A DNA stretch of 64,000 nt from contig NZ_PDCM01000002.1 in NCBI RefSeq assembly GCF_008634025.1, forward strand, positions 434,001-498,000, given 5' to 3'. A program made the translations under genes and the position numbers. Shown in pieces: positions 1 to 8,990 of this stretch. The notes beneath the pieces are model-generated. The model was not told where the DNA came from, made no database searches, and saw only the letters and a program-made list of their open reading frames with translations. How positions within the stretch are numbered: the first letter of the stretch is position 1; each line of letters starts with the position of its first letter. Source of the stretch: Streptomyces albofaciens JCM 4342 (GTDB lineage Bacteria > Actinomycetota > Actinomycetes > Streptomycetales > Streptomycetaceae).

Positions 1-1
1 C

Positions 2-727
2 GGCGCCGAGACCCAGGGAATGATCGGTTACTGGCTGCTCCAGTCGCTGCAGAACGCCCTGCCCGGGCGCCAGGTGTGCGCCCTGCTCAACCAGACCCTC
101 GTCTCCAGCGCGGATCCCGCCTTCACCCGCCCCACCAAGTTCGTCGGCCCCGTCTACGGCCGCGAGGAGGCCGAAGCGCTCGCCGCCTCGCGCGGCTGGA
201 CGGTACGGCAGGACGGGACGCACTGGCGCCGGGTGGTCCCCTCCCCCGACCCGCAGCGCGTGGTCGAGACCCGGCTGATCCGGCTGCTGCTCTCGTCCGG
301 GGCCGTCGCCGTGTGCGCCGGTGGTGGCGGCGTCCCGGTCATCCGCGACGAGAACGGACAGCTCACCGGCGTGGAGGCGGTCGTGGACAAGGACCTGACC
401 GCCGCCCTGCTCGCCGAGGCCCTGGACGCCGACGCGCTGCTGCTGCTCACCGACGTTCCCCAGGTCGTGCGCGGCTACGGCACGAAGGAGGCGGATCCCA
501 TCGGGCACACCACTCCCCCGCGGCTGCGGGCCGAGCGGTTCCCGGCGGGCTCGATGGGGCCGAAGGTGGAGGCGGTGTGCCGGTTCGTGGAACTGACCGG
601 CGGCATGGCCGCCATCGGCTCCCTGGACGACGCGGCGGCGCTCCTCGACGGCACCGCCGGCACGGTCGTCACCCCCAGCGGCCGCCCGTTCCACAACGGC
701 GCCGCGACTCCTGAGGACCGGCCATGA
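2..727 (+). CDS. arcC: Carbamate kinase, C-terminal part (5' end outside window)
   Basis: Carbamate kinase makes ATP from carbamoyl phosphate and ADP, the last step of arginine deiminase fermentation in the cytoplasm. The frame is open from base 2, and the first visible residues (ETQGMIGYWLLQSL) match the interior of the family. About 70 residues of a roughly 310-residue enzyme therefore lie upstream, and the ATG at 20 is internal. Visible family motifs are CAGGGGVPVI, the VDKDLTAALLA segment, LLTDVP and GSMGPKVEA near the C terminus, which together form the amino acid kinase fold. The stop overlaps the next start (ATGA at 724), so translation is probably coupled to the transporter. arcA and arcB are expected just upstream; this is an inference. 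Identification is firm. Confidence 0.93.
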   Translation, partial: GAETQGMIGYWLLQSLQNALPGRQVCALLNQTLVSSADPAFTRPTKFVGPVYGREEAEALAASRGWTVRQDGTHWRRVVPSPDPQRVVETRLIRLLLSSGAVAVCAGGGGVPVIRDENGQLTGVEAVVDKDLTAALLAEALDADALLLLTDVPQVVRGYGTKEADPIGHTTPPRLRAERFPAGSMGPKVEAVCRFVELTGGMAAIGSLDDAAALLDGTAGTVVTPSGRPFHNGAATPEDRP

Positions 728-2256
728 CCACCCGCGTCCCCGCCCCGGCGCAGCCCGGACCGGGCGGTGCACCCGCCGCCCCGCCGGAAGCGGGCCCCAA
801 GCGCCGGCTCCGGTTCCCCTCGGCGTTCACCGTCCTGGCGCTCGTCACCGTCGCTGTGTGGGCCCTGACCTTCGTGATCCCAGCCGGGCGGTACGAGACC
901 AAGGACGGCGCGCCCGTCCCCGGCACGTACCACCGGGTCGAGCTGCCCACGGGTTTCGGGGACCGGCTCAAGGACCTGTTCCTGTCGCCCGTCAACGGGC
1001 TGTACGGCGTCACGGACGCGGGCACCGGACTGACCGCGCCGGGTGGCGAGGGGGCCTTCTTCGGTGCCGCGGGCGTCTTCCTCTTCGTTCTCGCGGTCGG
1101 CGCCTTCATCACCGTCACGCTGCGCACCGGCGCCCTGACCAGCGGAGTGGCTCGCCTGGCCGAGCGCCTGACCCGGCACCGCACGCTCCTGCTCGTGGTC
1201 CTGACGGCCCTGTTCTCCCTCGGGGGCACCACCTACGGCATGGCCGAGGAGACCCTCGGCTTCTACGGGCTGATGATCCCGCTGGTGCTCAAACTGGGCT
1301 ACGACCGGATGGTCGGCGCCGCGGTGATCATGGTGGGGGCCGGGGTGGGCACCCTCGCCTCGACCGTCAACCCCTTCGCGACCGGTGTCGCCTCCGACAG
1401 CGCCGGCATCGGCACCGGTGACGGCATCGTGCTGCGGCTGCTGATGTGGGCCGTCCTGACGGCGCTGGCCGCCGGTTACGTGGTGCGCTACGCCAACCGG
1501 GTGCTCAAGGAGCCGGCCCGCTCCCTGGTCGCCCCGCTGCCGGAGGACGCCGGGCTGCGGAGGGAGGGATCGGCCGCCGAACCGCTGACCGGGCGTCAGC
1601 GGGCCGTGCTCGCCCTGTTCGCGGCGACGTTCCTCTTCATGATCTTCGCCGTCATTCCCTGGGCCGGCCTGCACCTCGGCTTCCTGCCGACGCTCGGCTG
1701 GTACTTCCCCGAACTGGCGGCGCTGTTCATCGTGGCGTCCGTCGTGGTCGGCCTGATCGGCGGGCTCGGCGAGAAGGGCACGACCGGCGCCGTCGTGGCG
1801 GGCGCCGGTGACTTCATCGGAGCGGCGATGATCATCATGCTGGCCCGCGGCGTGACCGTCATCATGAACAACGCCAGTGTCACCGACACGATCCTCAACG
1901 CCCTCCACAGCGCGGTCTCGGGCACCTCCTCGGGCTTCTTCACCGTGCTGATGTTCCTGGTCAACCTGCCGCTGGCGTTCTTCGTGCCCTCGTCCTCCGG
2001 ACACGCGGCCCTGGCCATGCCCATCCTCGCCCCGCTCGCCGACTTCGCCGGCGTCGGCCGGGCCATGGTGGTCACCGCCTACCAGTCGGCCTCCGGCTGG
2101 ATCAATCTCATCACCCCGACCTCCGCCGTCGTCATGGGCGGCCTCGCCCTGGCCAAGGTGCGCTACGACCGCTACCTGCGCTTCGTGGCCCCCCTCATGG
2201 CCGTCCTGCTGGCCGCGGTCATCGGGTTCATGCTGCTCGGAGCGGTCCTCGGCTGA
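724..2256 (+). CDS. YfcC/DcuC-family transporter, probable arginine/ornithine exchanger
   Basis: The 510-residue integral membrane protein has a short cytoplasmic Pro/Arg-rich N terminus. About twelve hydrophobic segments follow, starting near residue 35 (FTVLALVTVAVWALTFVIPAG). The early FVIPAGRYE segment, the GGTTYGMAEETLGFY stretch and the late PSSSGHAALAMPILAP and TPTSAVVMGGLALA segments are typical of the YfcC branch of the DcuC superfamily. In arginine deiminase operons such proteins are taken to exchange arginine for ornithine. Here the assignment rests on position: the start overlaps the arcC stop by 4 bp. Substrate is inferred, not shown by the sequence. The operon appears to end at the hairpin that follows. 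Confidence 0.85.
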   Translation: MTTRVPAPAQPGPGGAPAAPPEAGPKRRLRFPSAFTVLALVTVAVWALTFVIPAGRYETKDGAPVPGTYHRVELPTGFGDRLKDLFLSPVNGLYGVTDAGTGLTAPGGEGAFFGAAGVFLFVLAVGAFITVTLRTGALTSGVARLAERLTRHRTLLLVVLTALFSLGGTTYGMAEETLGFYGLMIPLVLKLGYDRMVGAAVIMVGAGVGTLASTVNPFATGVASDSAGIGTGDGIVLRLLMWAVLTALAAGYVVRYANRVLKEPARSLVAPLPEDAGLRREGSAAEPLTGRQRAVLALFAATFLFMIFAVIPWAGLHLGFLPTLGWYFPELAALFIVASVVVGLIGGLGEKGTTGAVVAGAGDFIGAAMIIMLARGVTVIMNNASVTDTILNALHSAVSGTSSGFFTVLMFLVNLPLAFFVPSSSGHAALAMPILAPLADFAGVGRAMVVTAYQSASGWINLITPTSAVVMGGLALAKVRYDRYLRFVAPLMAVLLAAVIGFMLLGAVLG

Positions 2257-2274
2257 GGACCGCGGACAACCACC

Positions 2275-2314
2275 TGACGGTGGCGCCCCCGGCCGCGGGG
2301 TGGCGCCACCGTCA
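2275..2314. terminator. Bidirectional hairpin terminator between arcC operon and xfp
   Basis: Arms TGACGGTGGCGCC (2275-2287) and GGCGCCACCGTCA (2302-2314) form a perfect 13-bp stem with a 14-nt loop. It sits between two convergent genes. There is no T-tract, as is common for Streptomyces hairpin terminators. Confidence 0.75.
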
Positions 2315-2337
2315 CATGCGGACGCGTGAGGAAACCG

Positions 2338-4707
2338 TCACCGTTCCCAGCACCAGTCGGCGACTTCCGGCAGGTCCGTACCGTGTTCGCAGATCCAGGC
2401 GTGGTGGCGGGTGCGGGTGTCCTCCATTTCCTGGCGTACGGCGGCGGCCCGGACCGCCAGGCCGGGAACGCGGTCGATGACGTCCATGACCAGGCGGTAG
2501 CGGTCGAGGTCGTTGGTGACGACCATGTCGAAGGGCGTCGTAGTGGTGCCGATCTCCTTGTAGCCGCGCACGTGCAGGTGGGCGTGCCCGGTGCGGCGGT
2601 AGGCGAGGCGGTGGATGAGCCAGGGGTAGCCGTGGTAGGCGAAGATGACGGGCTTGTCGGGGGTGAACAGGGCGTCGTACTCCGCGTCGGACATGCCGTG
2701 CGGGTGTTCCTCCTTCGGCAGCAGCCGGGCCAGGTCCACGACGTTGACGACGCGTACGGAAAGCTCCGGCAGGTACTGCCGCAACAGCCCGGCGGCGGCC
2801 AGCACTTCCTGGGTGGGGACGTCGCCCGCGCAGGCCAGGACCACGTCCGGCTCGCGGGTGCCGTCGTCGGTGCCCGCCCAGTCCCACATCCCCGCCCCAC
2901 GGGCACAGTGCGCGCGGGCCGCGTCGAGGCTCAGCCAGTCGAAGCAGGGCTGTTTGCCGGCGACCACGACGTTGACGTAGTCGCGGCTGTGCAGGACGTG
3001 TTCGGCCACCGAGAGCAGGGTGTTGGTGTCCGGCGGCAGGTAGACGCGCACGACTTCGGGGCTCTTGTTGAGGACGTGGTCGATGAAGCCGGGGTCCTGG
3101 TGGGAGAAGCCGTTGTGGTCCTGACGCCACACGTGGGAGGTCAGCAGGTAGTTCAGCGAGGCGATGGGGCGGCGCCAGGGCAGGCGGCGGGTCACCCGCA
3201 GCCACTTGATGTGCTGATTGACCATGGAGTCGACGATGTGGACGAACGCCTCGTAGCAGGAGAACAGGCCGTGGCGGCCGGTGAGCAGGTAGCCCTCCAG
3301 CCAGCCCTGGCAGGTGTGCTCGGACAGGATCTCCAGGACGCGGCCGTGCCGGTCGAGGTGTTCGTCGGTGTCGGCCGTCGCCGCCTGCCACGCCTTGCCG
3401 CTGGCCTCGTAGACCGCCTGGAGGCGGTTGGAGGCCGTCTCGTCGGGTCCGACGATGCGGAAGTCGCGGCGGCCGGCGGTGTCCGCCATGACCTTTTGCA
3501 GCAGGCTGCCGAGAATCCGGGTGGGTTCGTGGAGGGTCGCGCCGGGCTTGTCGACGGGCACGGCGAAACGTTCCAGGGCCGGTACGGGCAGGCGGCGCAG
3601 CAGCAGACCGCCGTTGGCGTGCGGGGTGGCGCCGAGCCTGCGCCGCCCTTCCGGCACGCACTCCAGCACCTGCGGCCGGGGCCGGCCGTCGGCGTCGAAC
3701 AGTTCCTCCGGGCGGTACGAGCGCAGCCAGTCCTCCAGCTGCCGCAGGTGGTCGGGGTGGTCGCGGACGGTGGCCAGCGGTACCTGATGGGAGCGCCAGG
3801 TGCCTTCGACGGGCAGCCCGTCGACCTCGGCGGGGCCGGTCCAGCCCTTGGGGGTGCGCAGCACGATCATGGGCCAGGCGGCGCGCTCGCTGGTGCTTCC
3901 GTCGCGGGCCGCGCGCTGGATGGCCGCGATGCGCTCCACGGCGGTGTCCATGGCGGCGGCCATGGCCCGGTGGACGGGCAGGGGCTCGTCACCGGCGACG
4001 AAGATCGGCTCATGGCCGTATCCCCGCAGCAGCGCGTCGAGTTCCGGTTCGGGCAGCCGGGACAGCACGGTCGGGTTGGCGATCTTGTAGCCGTTCAGAT
4101 GCAGGATCGGCAGCACGGCGCCGTCGTGCACCGGGTCGAGGAACTTGGTGGAGTGCCAGGACGCCGCGAGCGGCCCGGTCTCGGCCTCACCGTCGCCGAC
4201 GACACAGGCGACCAGGAGATCGGGGTTGTCGAAGGCGGCGCCGTAGGCGTGCGCCAGGGAGTAGCCCAGCTCGCCGCCCTCATGTATGGAACCGGGCGTC
4301 TCGGGCGCGACGTGGCTGGGCACGCCACCGGGGAAGGAGAACTGTTTGAACAGCCGTGCCATGCCGGCGGCGTCCCGGCCGATGTCCGGATACGTCTGGG
4401 TGTAGCTGCCCTCCAGCCAGGAGTTGGCCAGCACCGCGGGCCCGCCGTGTCCCGGACCCCAGACGCACAGCGCATCCAGGTGCCGGGCCTTGATGACCCG
4501 GTTGAGGTGGGTGTGCACGAGGTTGAGGCCGGGTGAGGTGCCCCAGTGGCCGAGCAGCCGCGGCTTGACGTGTTCGGGCCGCAGGGGTTCGGCGAGCAGG
4601 GGGTTGTCCATGAGGTAGATCTGGCCGACGGCGAGGTAGTTGGCGGCGCGCCAGTGGGCGTCGAGCGCGTGGAGTTCTTCGTCGGTGATGCCGGGCGCGG
4701 GGGACAT
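2338..4707 (-). CDS. xfp: Xylulose-5-phosphate/fructose-6-phosphate phosphoketolase
   Basis: The 789-residue thiamine diphosphate enzyme cleaves xylulose 5-phosphate or fructose 6-phosphate with phosphate, giving acetyl phosphate and glyceraldehyde 3-phosphate or erythrose 4-phosphate. Length and motifs fit the family: [18 protein letters not shown] near the N terminus, the ThDP motif [27 protein letters not shown], and [12 protein letters not shown] in the middle domain. The frame continues 35 codons upstream, but ATG at 4707 has GGAGG at a good distance and begins with the conserved [18 protein letters not shown] region, so I chose it. It is divergent from a USP gene, with two palindromic boxes between them. 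In context it would supply acetyl phosphate for ATP synthesis when respiration is limited; an acetate kinase is not visible here. Confidence 0.96.
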   Translation of the reverse strand: MSPAPGITDEELHALDAHWRAANYLAVGQIYLMDNPLLAEPLRPEHVKPRLLGHWGTSPGLNLVHTHLNRVIKARHLDALCVWGPGHGGPAVLANSWLEGSYTQTYPDIGRDAAGMARLFKQFSFPGGVPSHVAPETPGSIHEGGELGYSLAHAYGAAFDNPDLLVACVVGDGEAETGPLAASWHSTKFLDPVHDGAVLPILHLNGYKIANPTVLSRLPEPELDALLRGYGHEPIFVAGDEPLPVHRAMAAAMDTAVERIAAIQRAARDGSTSERAAWPMIVLRTPKGWTGPAEVDGLPVEGTWRSHQVPLATVRDHPDHLRQLEDWLRSYRPEELFDADGRPRPQVLECVPEGRRRLGATPHANGGLLLRRLPVPALERFAVPVDKPGATLHEPTRILGSLLQKVMADTAGRRDFRIVGPDETASNRLQAVYEASGKAWQAATADTDEHLDRHGRVLEILSEHTCQGWLEGYLLTGRHGLFSCYEAFVHIVDSMVNQHIKWLRVTRRLPWRRPIASLNYLLTSHVWRQDHNGFSHQDPGFIDHVLNKSPEVVRVYLPPDTNTLLSVAEHVLHSRDYVNVVVAGKQPCFDWLSLDAARAHCARGAGMWDWAGTDDGTREPDVVLACAGDVPTQEVLAAAGLLRQYLPELSVRVVNVVDLARLLPKEEHPHGMSDAEYDALFTPDKPVIFAYHGYPWLIHRLAYRRTGHAHLHVRGYKEIGTTTTPFDMVVTNDLDRYRLVMDVIDRVPGLAVRAAAVRQEMEDTRTRHHAWICEHGTDLPEVADWCWER

Positions 4708-4757
4708 GCGTGCCTCCGGGGATGAGGGTGGGCTTCCCGTATCGCGCGCACCAGCCT

Positions 4758-4795
4758 GTCCCGTACGGCCCGGGCCCACCAGAGCCGTACGGGCC
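4758..4795. promoter_or_regulatory. Two candidate OsdR/DevR-type boxes, xfp/USP divergent promoter
   Basis: GTCCCGTACGGCCC (4758-4771) and GAGCCGTACGGGCC (4782-4795) each match GGGCCGTTCGGCCC at 11 of 14 positions and start 24 bp apart. A related palindrome, GGCCGAGTCGGCC, follows at 4792-4804. They lie 51 bp from the xfp start and 123 bp from the USP start. Confidence 0.5.
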
Positions 4796-4918
4796 GAGTC
4801 GGCCGTTTCCACGCGCCGGAGGACGGTCGGCCCGGGGCGGGGACCTGCGGCCCCTCCTGCGGCGAGCCGGTGGCCGACAGGGTGAACATGTCACTCCCGC
4901 CCCGCCCTGGAGGATTCC

Positions 4919-5806
4919 ATGTCCCGTGCTGTCACGGTCGGCCTCGACGGTTCCCGGGAGAGCGTCGCGGCCGCGGCCTGGGCCGCCGACGAGGCTCTGC
5001 TGCGGCGTCTTCCGCTCCGGCTGCTGCACGTGTGGGACCTCGGGCCGGACGTTCACACGCCGCTGCTCGGCCCCGACGTCCGGCCCTACTGGGCCGAGCG
5101 CATGCCCCGCAAGGTCGCGGAGCGGATGCGCGAGACGCATCCGGACCTGGAAACGCGGACGCACCAGAAGTGCGGCGAGCCCGCGGCCGTACTGTGCGAG
5201 GCGGCGCAAGAGGACGAACTGCTCGTTCTCGGCTCACGCGGCCTCGGTGGCCTGGCCGGCGCCATGGTCGGGTCCGTCGCCCTGTCCGTCGTCGCCCGTA
5301 CGCGGTTCCCGGTGATCCTCGTACCTGTTTCGGACCCGGAATCGGAAACGGCCGAAAGCCGCATCCGTGGCGGGGGTTCCGGTGACGTCGTACTCGGCGT
5401 GGACCTCGCCCACCGGAGCGACGAAGCACTGGACTTCGCGTTCGCCCACGCCGACCGGCGCGGTGCGGCACTGCGGGTCCTGCACACCTGGAGCCCACCG
5501 CCTCTCTACGGCACTTCCCCCACAGCGGCCACGGCCGTGGTCGAGTCGGAGGTGACGGCCGTGAAGGAGGCGGCGCTGTCGGAGTTGCTGGAGCCGTGGC
5601 GGCGCAAGTATCCGGAGGTACCGGTCACCGTCCGGTGCCGGCCCGGCCGGGCGGCACGCGACCTCGTGGAAGCCGCCCGCGAGGCAGGACTCGTGGTAGT
5701 CGGCCGCCGCGCCCGCCGTGCGCCCGTCGGCCCCCGCATCGGCTCTGTCGCCCATGCCGTGCTGCACCGTTCCCCCGCTCCCGTGGCCGTTGTGCCCCAC
5801 CCGTAA
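4919..5806 (+). CDS. Tandem universal stress protein
   Basis: The 295-residue protein has two UspA domains (about 1-140 and 155-295). It starts MSRAVTVGLDGSRESVAAAAWAADEA, the usual beta1/alpha1 of the fold. The first domain keeps the ATP-binding pattern LGSRGLGGLAGAMVGSVALSV. The second has VVGRRARRAPVGPRIGSVAHAVL, in which the glycine-rich loop is altered. A good ribosome site (CTGGAGGATTCC) precedes ATG 4919. Tandem USPs are cytoplasmic and typical DosR/OsdR regulon members; their exact task is not known. It is one of four in the window and shares a divergent, boxed promoter region with xfp. Confidence 0.93.
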   Translation: MSRAVTVGLDGSRESVAAAAWAADEALLRRLPLRLLHVWDLGPDVHTPLLGPDVRPYWAERMPRKVAERMRETHPDLETRTHQKCGEPAAVLCEAAQEDELLVLGSRGLGGLAGAMVGSVALSVVARTRFPVILVPVSDPESETAESRIRGGGSGDVVLGVDLAHRSDEALDFAFAHADRRGAALRVLHTWSPPPLYGTSPTAATAVVESEVTAVKEAALSELLEPWRRKYPEVPVTVRCRPGRAARDLVEAAREAGLVVVGRRARRAPVGPRIGSVAHAVLHRSPAPVAVVPHP

Positions 5807-5846
5807 GAGCACCGTCTGTGGGGCTGGGTCCCGCGTCCGTCCTGTG

Positions 5847-5860
5847 GGTCCGTTCGGCCC
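5847..5860. promoter_or_regulatory. Candidate OsdR/DevR-type box
   Basis: GGTCCGTTCGGCCC matches the box at 13 of 14 positions. It lies 40 bp after a USP gene and 480 bp before the next confident gene. The nearest downstream frame is a short broken one at 5943. Confidence 0.45.
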
Positions 5861-5942
5861 AGGTCATCACGATCCCGCCCGCGGGATGCTGCCGGTCAGG
5901 CGACGAGTGCCCGGGCGAGCGCCACCGAAGCAGAGGGCGTGC

Positions 5943-6116
5943 ATGATGAACGGCGCGGGGACACGACGGCCGGAGGGCTCGCCCGAGACTGTGGAACCCC
6001 GGCACAGGAAGCTCCGTCCGGCCGTTGACGGCAGCTGGCCGTAGCCCGGTGCCCCCTCGTGCGGCCTCAAGCACTTCTTCCACAGCGACGAGGTCGCCTA
6101 CAGCCCCTCCCCGTAG
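5943..6116 (+). pseudogene. Possible broken small gene
   Basis: This lies in the 520-bp gap between a USP gene and a secreted-protein gene. From ATG 5943 a 33-codon frame runs to TAG 6042. The same frame continues with protein-like sequence (PSCGLKHFFHSDEVAYSP) to a second TAG at 6114. GC-rich third positions continue past the first stop, suggesting a small gene disrupted by a stop codon. I recognise no family. A candidate regulatory box lies 83 bp upstream. The alternative is chance coding-like sequence in GC-rich DNA. Confidence 0.2.
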
Positions 6117-6326
6117 AACTCCGGCTGCCCCTGCGTCTACGCGAAACGGCCCGACCGACCCGAACAGCCGGTACCTCACCGTCGCCGCGGGCACCGGGGC
6201 GAGGAAGGAACGGCAGGTCGTCCGGCCCTGTGCCTGCCCCACCCGGCACCTGTCGCGCCCGGGAGCACGGCGGTGCACTGGACACGTAGGTGCACACATC
6301 GCCTTCGCGGAGAGGGAGGCAGCACC

Positions 6327-6830
6327 ATGAGGTCAGCACGCGCACGCACCACCCGCCGTATCGCGCTCGCCGTCCCGGTCCTCACCCTGGCGCCGGTCGC
6401 GTCCGCCACCGCCACCCCCGTCCCGGCCCAGCCGACCTCCCGAGCCGCGGACGCGGCCATGCCCGCCACCCGCAGCGGAAGCCCGCAGTCCGTGGTCGAC
6501 CGCGTCGCGCACTTCTACGGCGCGTACGTCGACGCCCGTTACGACGGCCGGCCCGGCCCGCTGCCCGGCAGCCTGCGGCAGCACTACCTCACCCGCGACG
6601 CCCTGACGCGCCTGGCCGTGTGGGAGAAGAAGCACCACCTCGACGGCGTCCTGCGCGCGAAAGGAACACCGCTCGCCTGGCGCGTCACCTATCAGGACAG
6701 TGCCATGGGGCACTGCTGGTCCCGCGTCCGTCTGACCTGGGGCCCGCCCCAGCACCGGCACCACAGCTACCTGAGTGTGCAGTCGGACCTGAGCACGCGG
6801 CTGATCTCGGACATCAAGACGACGAAGTAG
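6327..6830 (+). CDS. Secreted protein of unknown function
   Basis: The 167-residue protein begins with an Arg-rich n-region (MRSARARTTRR), a hydrophobic stretch (IALAVPVLTLAPVASA) and a likely signal peptidase site after TATA or VPA, so it should be exported. The mature part (VVDRVAHFYGAYVDARYDG, then a LRQHYLTRDALTRLAVWE helix-rich segment and a beta-rich end RLTWGPPQHRHHSYLSV) has the size of a small NTF2-like or lipoprotein-type domain, but I do not recognise a named family. It has one cysteine. ATG 6327 is preceded by GGGAGGCAGCACC and starts the signal sequence. The frame is open 18 codons further upstream, without a better ribosome site. Confidence 0.75.
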   Translation: MRSARARTTRRIALAVPVLTLAPVASATATPVPAQPTSRAADAAMPATRSGSPQSVVDRVAHFYGAYVDARYDGRPGPLPGSLRQHYLTRDALTRLAVWEKKHHLDGVLRAKGTPLAWRVTYQDSAMGHCWSRVRLTWGPPQHRHHSYLSVQSDLSTRLISDIKTTK

Positions 6831-6908
6831 CGCCACCCGCCCGGGCCGGCTGCACCAGGCCGCCCGCGCGGGCCGACCGCGCGTGGCCCGGTGGCAAGCC
6901 GTCGAGCC

Positions 6909-6922
6909 ACGCCGATCGGCCC
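6909..6922. promoter_or_regulatory. Weak candidate OsdR/DevR-type box before HAD gene
   Basis: ACGCCGATCGGCCC matches the box at 11 of 14 positions, with a complete right half, 40 bp before the HAD start. Confidence 0.3.
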
Positions 6923-6961
6923 CGGTGACGCACGCACGACGCCGTGGCCAGGAGGTCTTCC

Positions 6962-7780
6962 ATGAAAACGCACCACACTACGAACCGCCGTCACTCCTCC
7001 GGCCCGCCCCTGCGGCCGTTCAGCGCCGTGCTGATCGACGTCGATCTGGTGCTCACCGACTTCGCCACCGTACGGGCCGCCGCGTGGAAACGTACCTTCG
7101 ACACGTTCCTCAAGGAGATCGTCCCACCCGCTCCCGCGCGCATCCGGCCTTTCGACGCCGCGGAGGACTTCCGGCTCCACGTCGACGGCCGAACGTCCCT
7201 CGACGGCGCCCTGGCCTTCCTCGACGCACGAGGCATCGACGTGCCCGTCGGCGCCCCCGCCGCCCCTGCGGGCTGGTCGTCGGTGCACGCCTTGGTGGCC
7301 CGCGCCGACCAGGTGCTCGAAGGCTATGTGCGCCGCTACGGGGTGACGGCGCGGCCGGGCACGGTCCGGCTGGTCCGGGCCCTGCGGACGCGCGGGATTC
7401 CCGTGGCGGCGGTGTCGGCCGTACGGCATGCCGGTGACCTGCTGGACCGCGCGGAGGCCGGGGACGTCTTCTCCGCTGTCCTCGACCCCGGCAAGCACAC
7501 AGCGCCCGGCCTTCCGGGACCGCCGTCCCCGGACCTGCTGGTGGAATGGGCCCACCGCTTGAGCGTAGCCCCCACCCGCACGGCGGTACTCGAACGGTCT
7601 TTGCCCGGCGTACGGGCCGCCCGGCGTGGCCGGTTCGGCATCACCGTGGCCGTCGACGAATCCCGCGCCATGCGGCACGCAGCGGAGCTGCGGCAGGCCG
7701 GCGCCGAACTCGTCGCCCGCTCGCCAGACGAGTTGTCGGGCACCCTGACGGCCCTCGCCGAGGGGCGATACGCCGCCTGA
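6962..7780 (+). CDS. HAD-superfamily phosphatase/phosphoglucomutase-like protein
   Basis: The 272-residue cytoplasmic protein belongs to the beta-phosphoglucomutase-like branch of the HAD fold. Motif I reads LIDVDLVLTD and keeps both aspartates of the DxD nucleophile pair. The cap region contains AAAWKRTFDTFLK and RPFDAAEDFRLHVDGR, where the DFRLHVDG stretch corresponds to the sugar-phosphate-binding part of actinobacterial beta-PGM relatives. Motif II (AAVSAVRH) follows. The acidic motif near the end is poorly conserved, so activity is uncertain. ATG 6962 follows AGGAGGTCTTCC. A paralogue with a destroyed motif I lies at 28321. A role with the GH65 phosphorylase at 38206, converting beta-glucose 1-phosphate to glucose 6-phosphate, is plausible but inferred. 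Confidence 0.8.
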   Translation: MKTHHTTNRRHSSGPPLRPFSAVLIDVDLVLTDFATVRAAAWKRTFDTFLKEIVPPAPARIRPFDAAEDFRLHVDGRTSLDGALAFLDARGIDVPVGAPAAPAGWSSVHALVARADQVLEGYVRRYGVTARPGTVRLVRALRTRGIPVAAVSAVRHAGDLLDRAEAGDVFSAVLDPGKHTAPGLPGPPSPDLLVEWAHRLSVAPTRTAVLERSLPGVRAARRGRFGITVAVDESRAMRHAAELRQAGAELVARSPDELSGTLTALAEGRYAA

Positions 7781-7806
7781 CCCTGACGCGACGAAGAGAG
7801 CCCAAC

Positions 7807-7820
7807 GGGCCGTTCGCCCC
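7807..7820. promoter_or_regulatory. Orphan candidate OsdR/DevR-type box between convergent genes
   Basis: GGGCCGTTCGCCCC (13 of 14) lies 26 bp after the HAD stop, in a 216-bp gap between two gene ends. No convincing coding sequence follows on either strand; it could drive a small or antisense RNA. Confidence 0.35.
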
Positions 7821-7996
7821 CGACATGCCCCGGTCGGCCACTGGCCGGACACCGGCTGGTGAACCGGTTCCGGTGGGCATGCCGAGCTGCTTGGCCGGCT
7901 TCCCCCCCTCGTTGCCAGCCAAGCCCCCGGGCCCCGTCGGCACCGCACGAAACGGTCGCCGGGCCCCGGAGTTCATGCCACGCCCACAGCTGCCCG

Positions 7997-8704
7997 TCAC
8001 CGGGCCGTGGCGACGTCAGCACGCGACTGCGGGCCGGCACTCACGCGGGTCCGCAGGTTCCGGAACTGCCGCAGCTGCATCAGCAGGTGCACGGGTTCCC
8101 ACAGCAGCAGGTCCAGGGGCCGGGTGAGCGGCCGCGGGCGGCTTTGGCCGCGCGTCCGGACGACGAGCCGGGTACCGCCCTGGGCGGTCCGGCGCAGATG
8201 GAAACCCCAGACGGCATCCGTGTACGCCCCGGACAACGGCCCGAACCGCGCGTCGAAGGGATGACCGGACGGCAGCTCCAGGGACATCCGCAGCACCAGA
8301 GTCCGTTCCGGCTCGACGAGCGCGGCCGTGAACCACGCACCGCCCTCGGGCACCGCCTCCAGACGCTGGCCCTCCTTGAGGTCCTGCCACCGGTCGACGA
8401 TACGCTCGGCACTCGGACGCCCGGCGTTGTCGAGCCGGTCGAAGCTGTACCAGCCCGCACGGTTGCAGCCCATCTGCACCAGCCAGGGCCAGACGGCATC
8501 CGGCGGCGCCGGCAGCGTCGTCGCCATGGTCGACTGCCCGTCGTACCGGGCAATCAGCTCATCCCCGGGCCACTCGCCGGCGGCCTCGGCCCGGGTGGCA
8601 CCCCAGGCCAGCAGACGCGGACGGATGACGACACCGTAGGCGACGGCCGCCACGAGCGCGCCCGCGCGAGGCAGGGACCGCAACACCGGTCGGTTTCCGC
8701 TCAT
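7997..8704 (-). CDS. SRPBCC-fold membrane-anchored protein
   Basis: The 235-residue protein has one N-terminal hydrophobic segment (AGALVAAVAYGVVIRPRLLAWG, about residues 15-36) and then an SRPBCC/polyketide-cyclase-like domain. The family is recognisable from ATTLPAPPDAVWPWLVQMGCNRAGWYSFDRLDN and the later WGFHLRRTAQGGTRLVVRTRG strand. These proteins bind hydrophobic ligands; the ligand here is unknown. ATG 8704 was chosen because the hydrophobic segment follows directly. The ribosome site is weak (GGGAAG), and the frame extends 84 codons upstream through what looks like promoter DNA. Two candidate boxes lie 37 and 57 bp upstream, so it is probably part of the hypoxia regulon. Confidence 0.82.
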   Translation of the reverse strand: MSGNRPVLRSLPRAGALVAAVAYGVVIRPRLLAWGATRAEAAGEWPGDELIARYDGQSTMATTLPAPPDAVWPWLVQMGCNRAGWYSFDRLDNAGRPSAERIVDRWQDLKEGQRLEAVPEGGAWFTAALVEPERTLVLRMSLELPSGHPFDARFGPLSGAYTDAVWGFHLRRTAQGGTRLVVRTRGQSRPRPLTRPLDLLLWEPVHLLMQLRQFRNLRTRVSAGPQSRADVATAR

Positions 8705-8740
8705 GGCGCCAGCGTCTTCCCACCGCCCTGCCGGGCCCAG

Positions 8741-8774
8741 GGGCCGGCCGGCCCAGAACGGGGCCGTTCGGCAC
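8741..8774. promoter_or_regulatory. Two candidate OsdR/DevR-type boxes, divergent promoter
   Basis: GGGCCGGCCGGCCC (8741-8754, 12 of 14, perfect palindrome) and GGGCCGTTCGGCAC (8761-8774, 13 of 14) start 20 bp apart. They lie between the SRPBCC gene (minus) and the 29-residue membrane protein gene (plus). Confidence 0.6.
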
Positions 8775-8900
8775 CTGGCACCGTCCCGGCACACCGGGCC
8801 GACGATGAAGGTACGAACACGCCTGCCCGACTGGCGGGCCAGGTGCCTGCCGGGTCCTGGGCGTGGTCCCCAGCCGTACCCACGAGCACGGGGAGGAACG

Positions 8901-8990
8901 ATGAACTGGCCCACCGCGGTGGTCATCATCGCCGCGCTGTTCACCCTCGCAGCCATCCTCAGCAGCTACTTCGCAGCGAAGAAGCGATGA
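8901..8990 (+). CDS. 29-residue single-span membrane peptide
   Basis: ATG 8901 follows an excellent ribosome site (GGGAGGAACG). The product starts MNWPTAVVIIAALFTLAAI, one transmembrane helix, and ends with a basic tail (FAAKKR). I do not recognise a named family. Small membrane peptides of this kind often regulate or stabilise larger membrane complexes, but nothing here shows a partner. The strong Shine-Dalgarno sequence, the position 127 bp downstream of a candidate regulatory box and the clean helix-plus-basic-tail pattern support a real gene despite its size. Confidence 0.65.
   Translation: MNWPTAVVIIAALFTLAAILSSYFAAKKR

Noticed and set aside
2326-4536. 736-codon plus-strand frame opposite xfp
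   Set aside because: Antisense to a well-supported phosphoketolase with all motifs; no start signal and no protein-like features.
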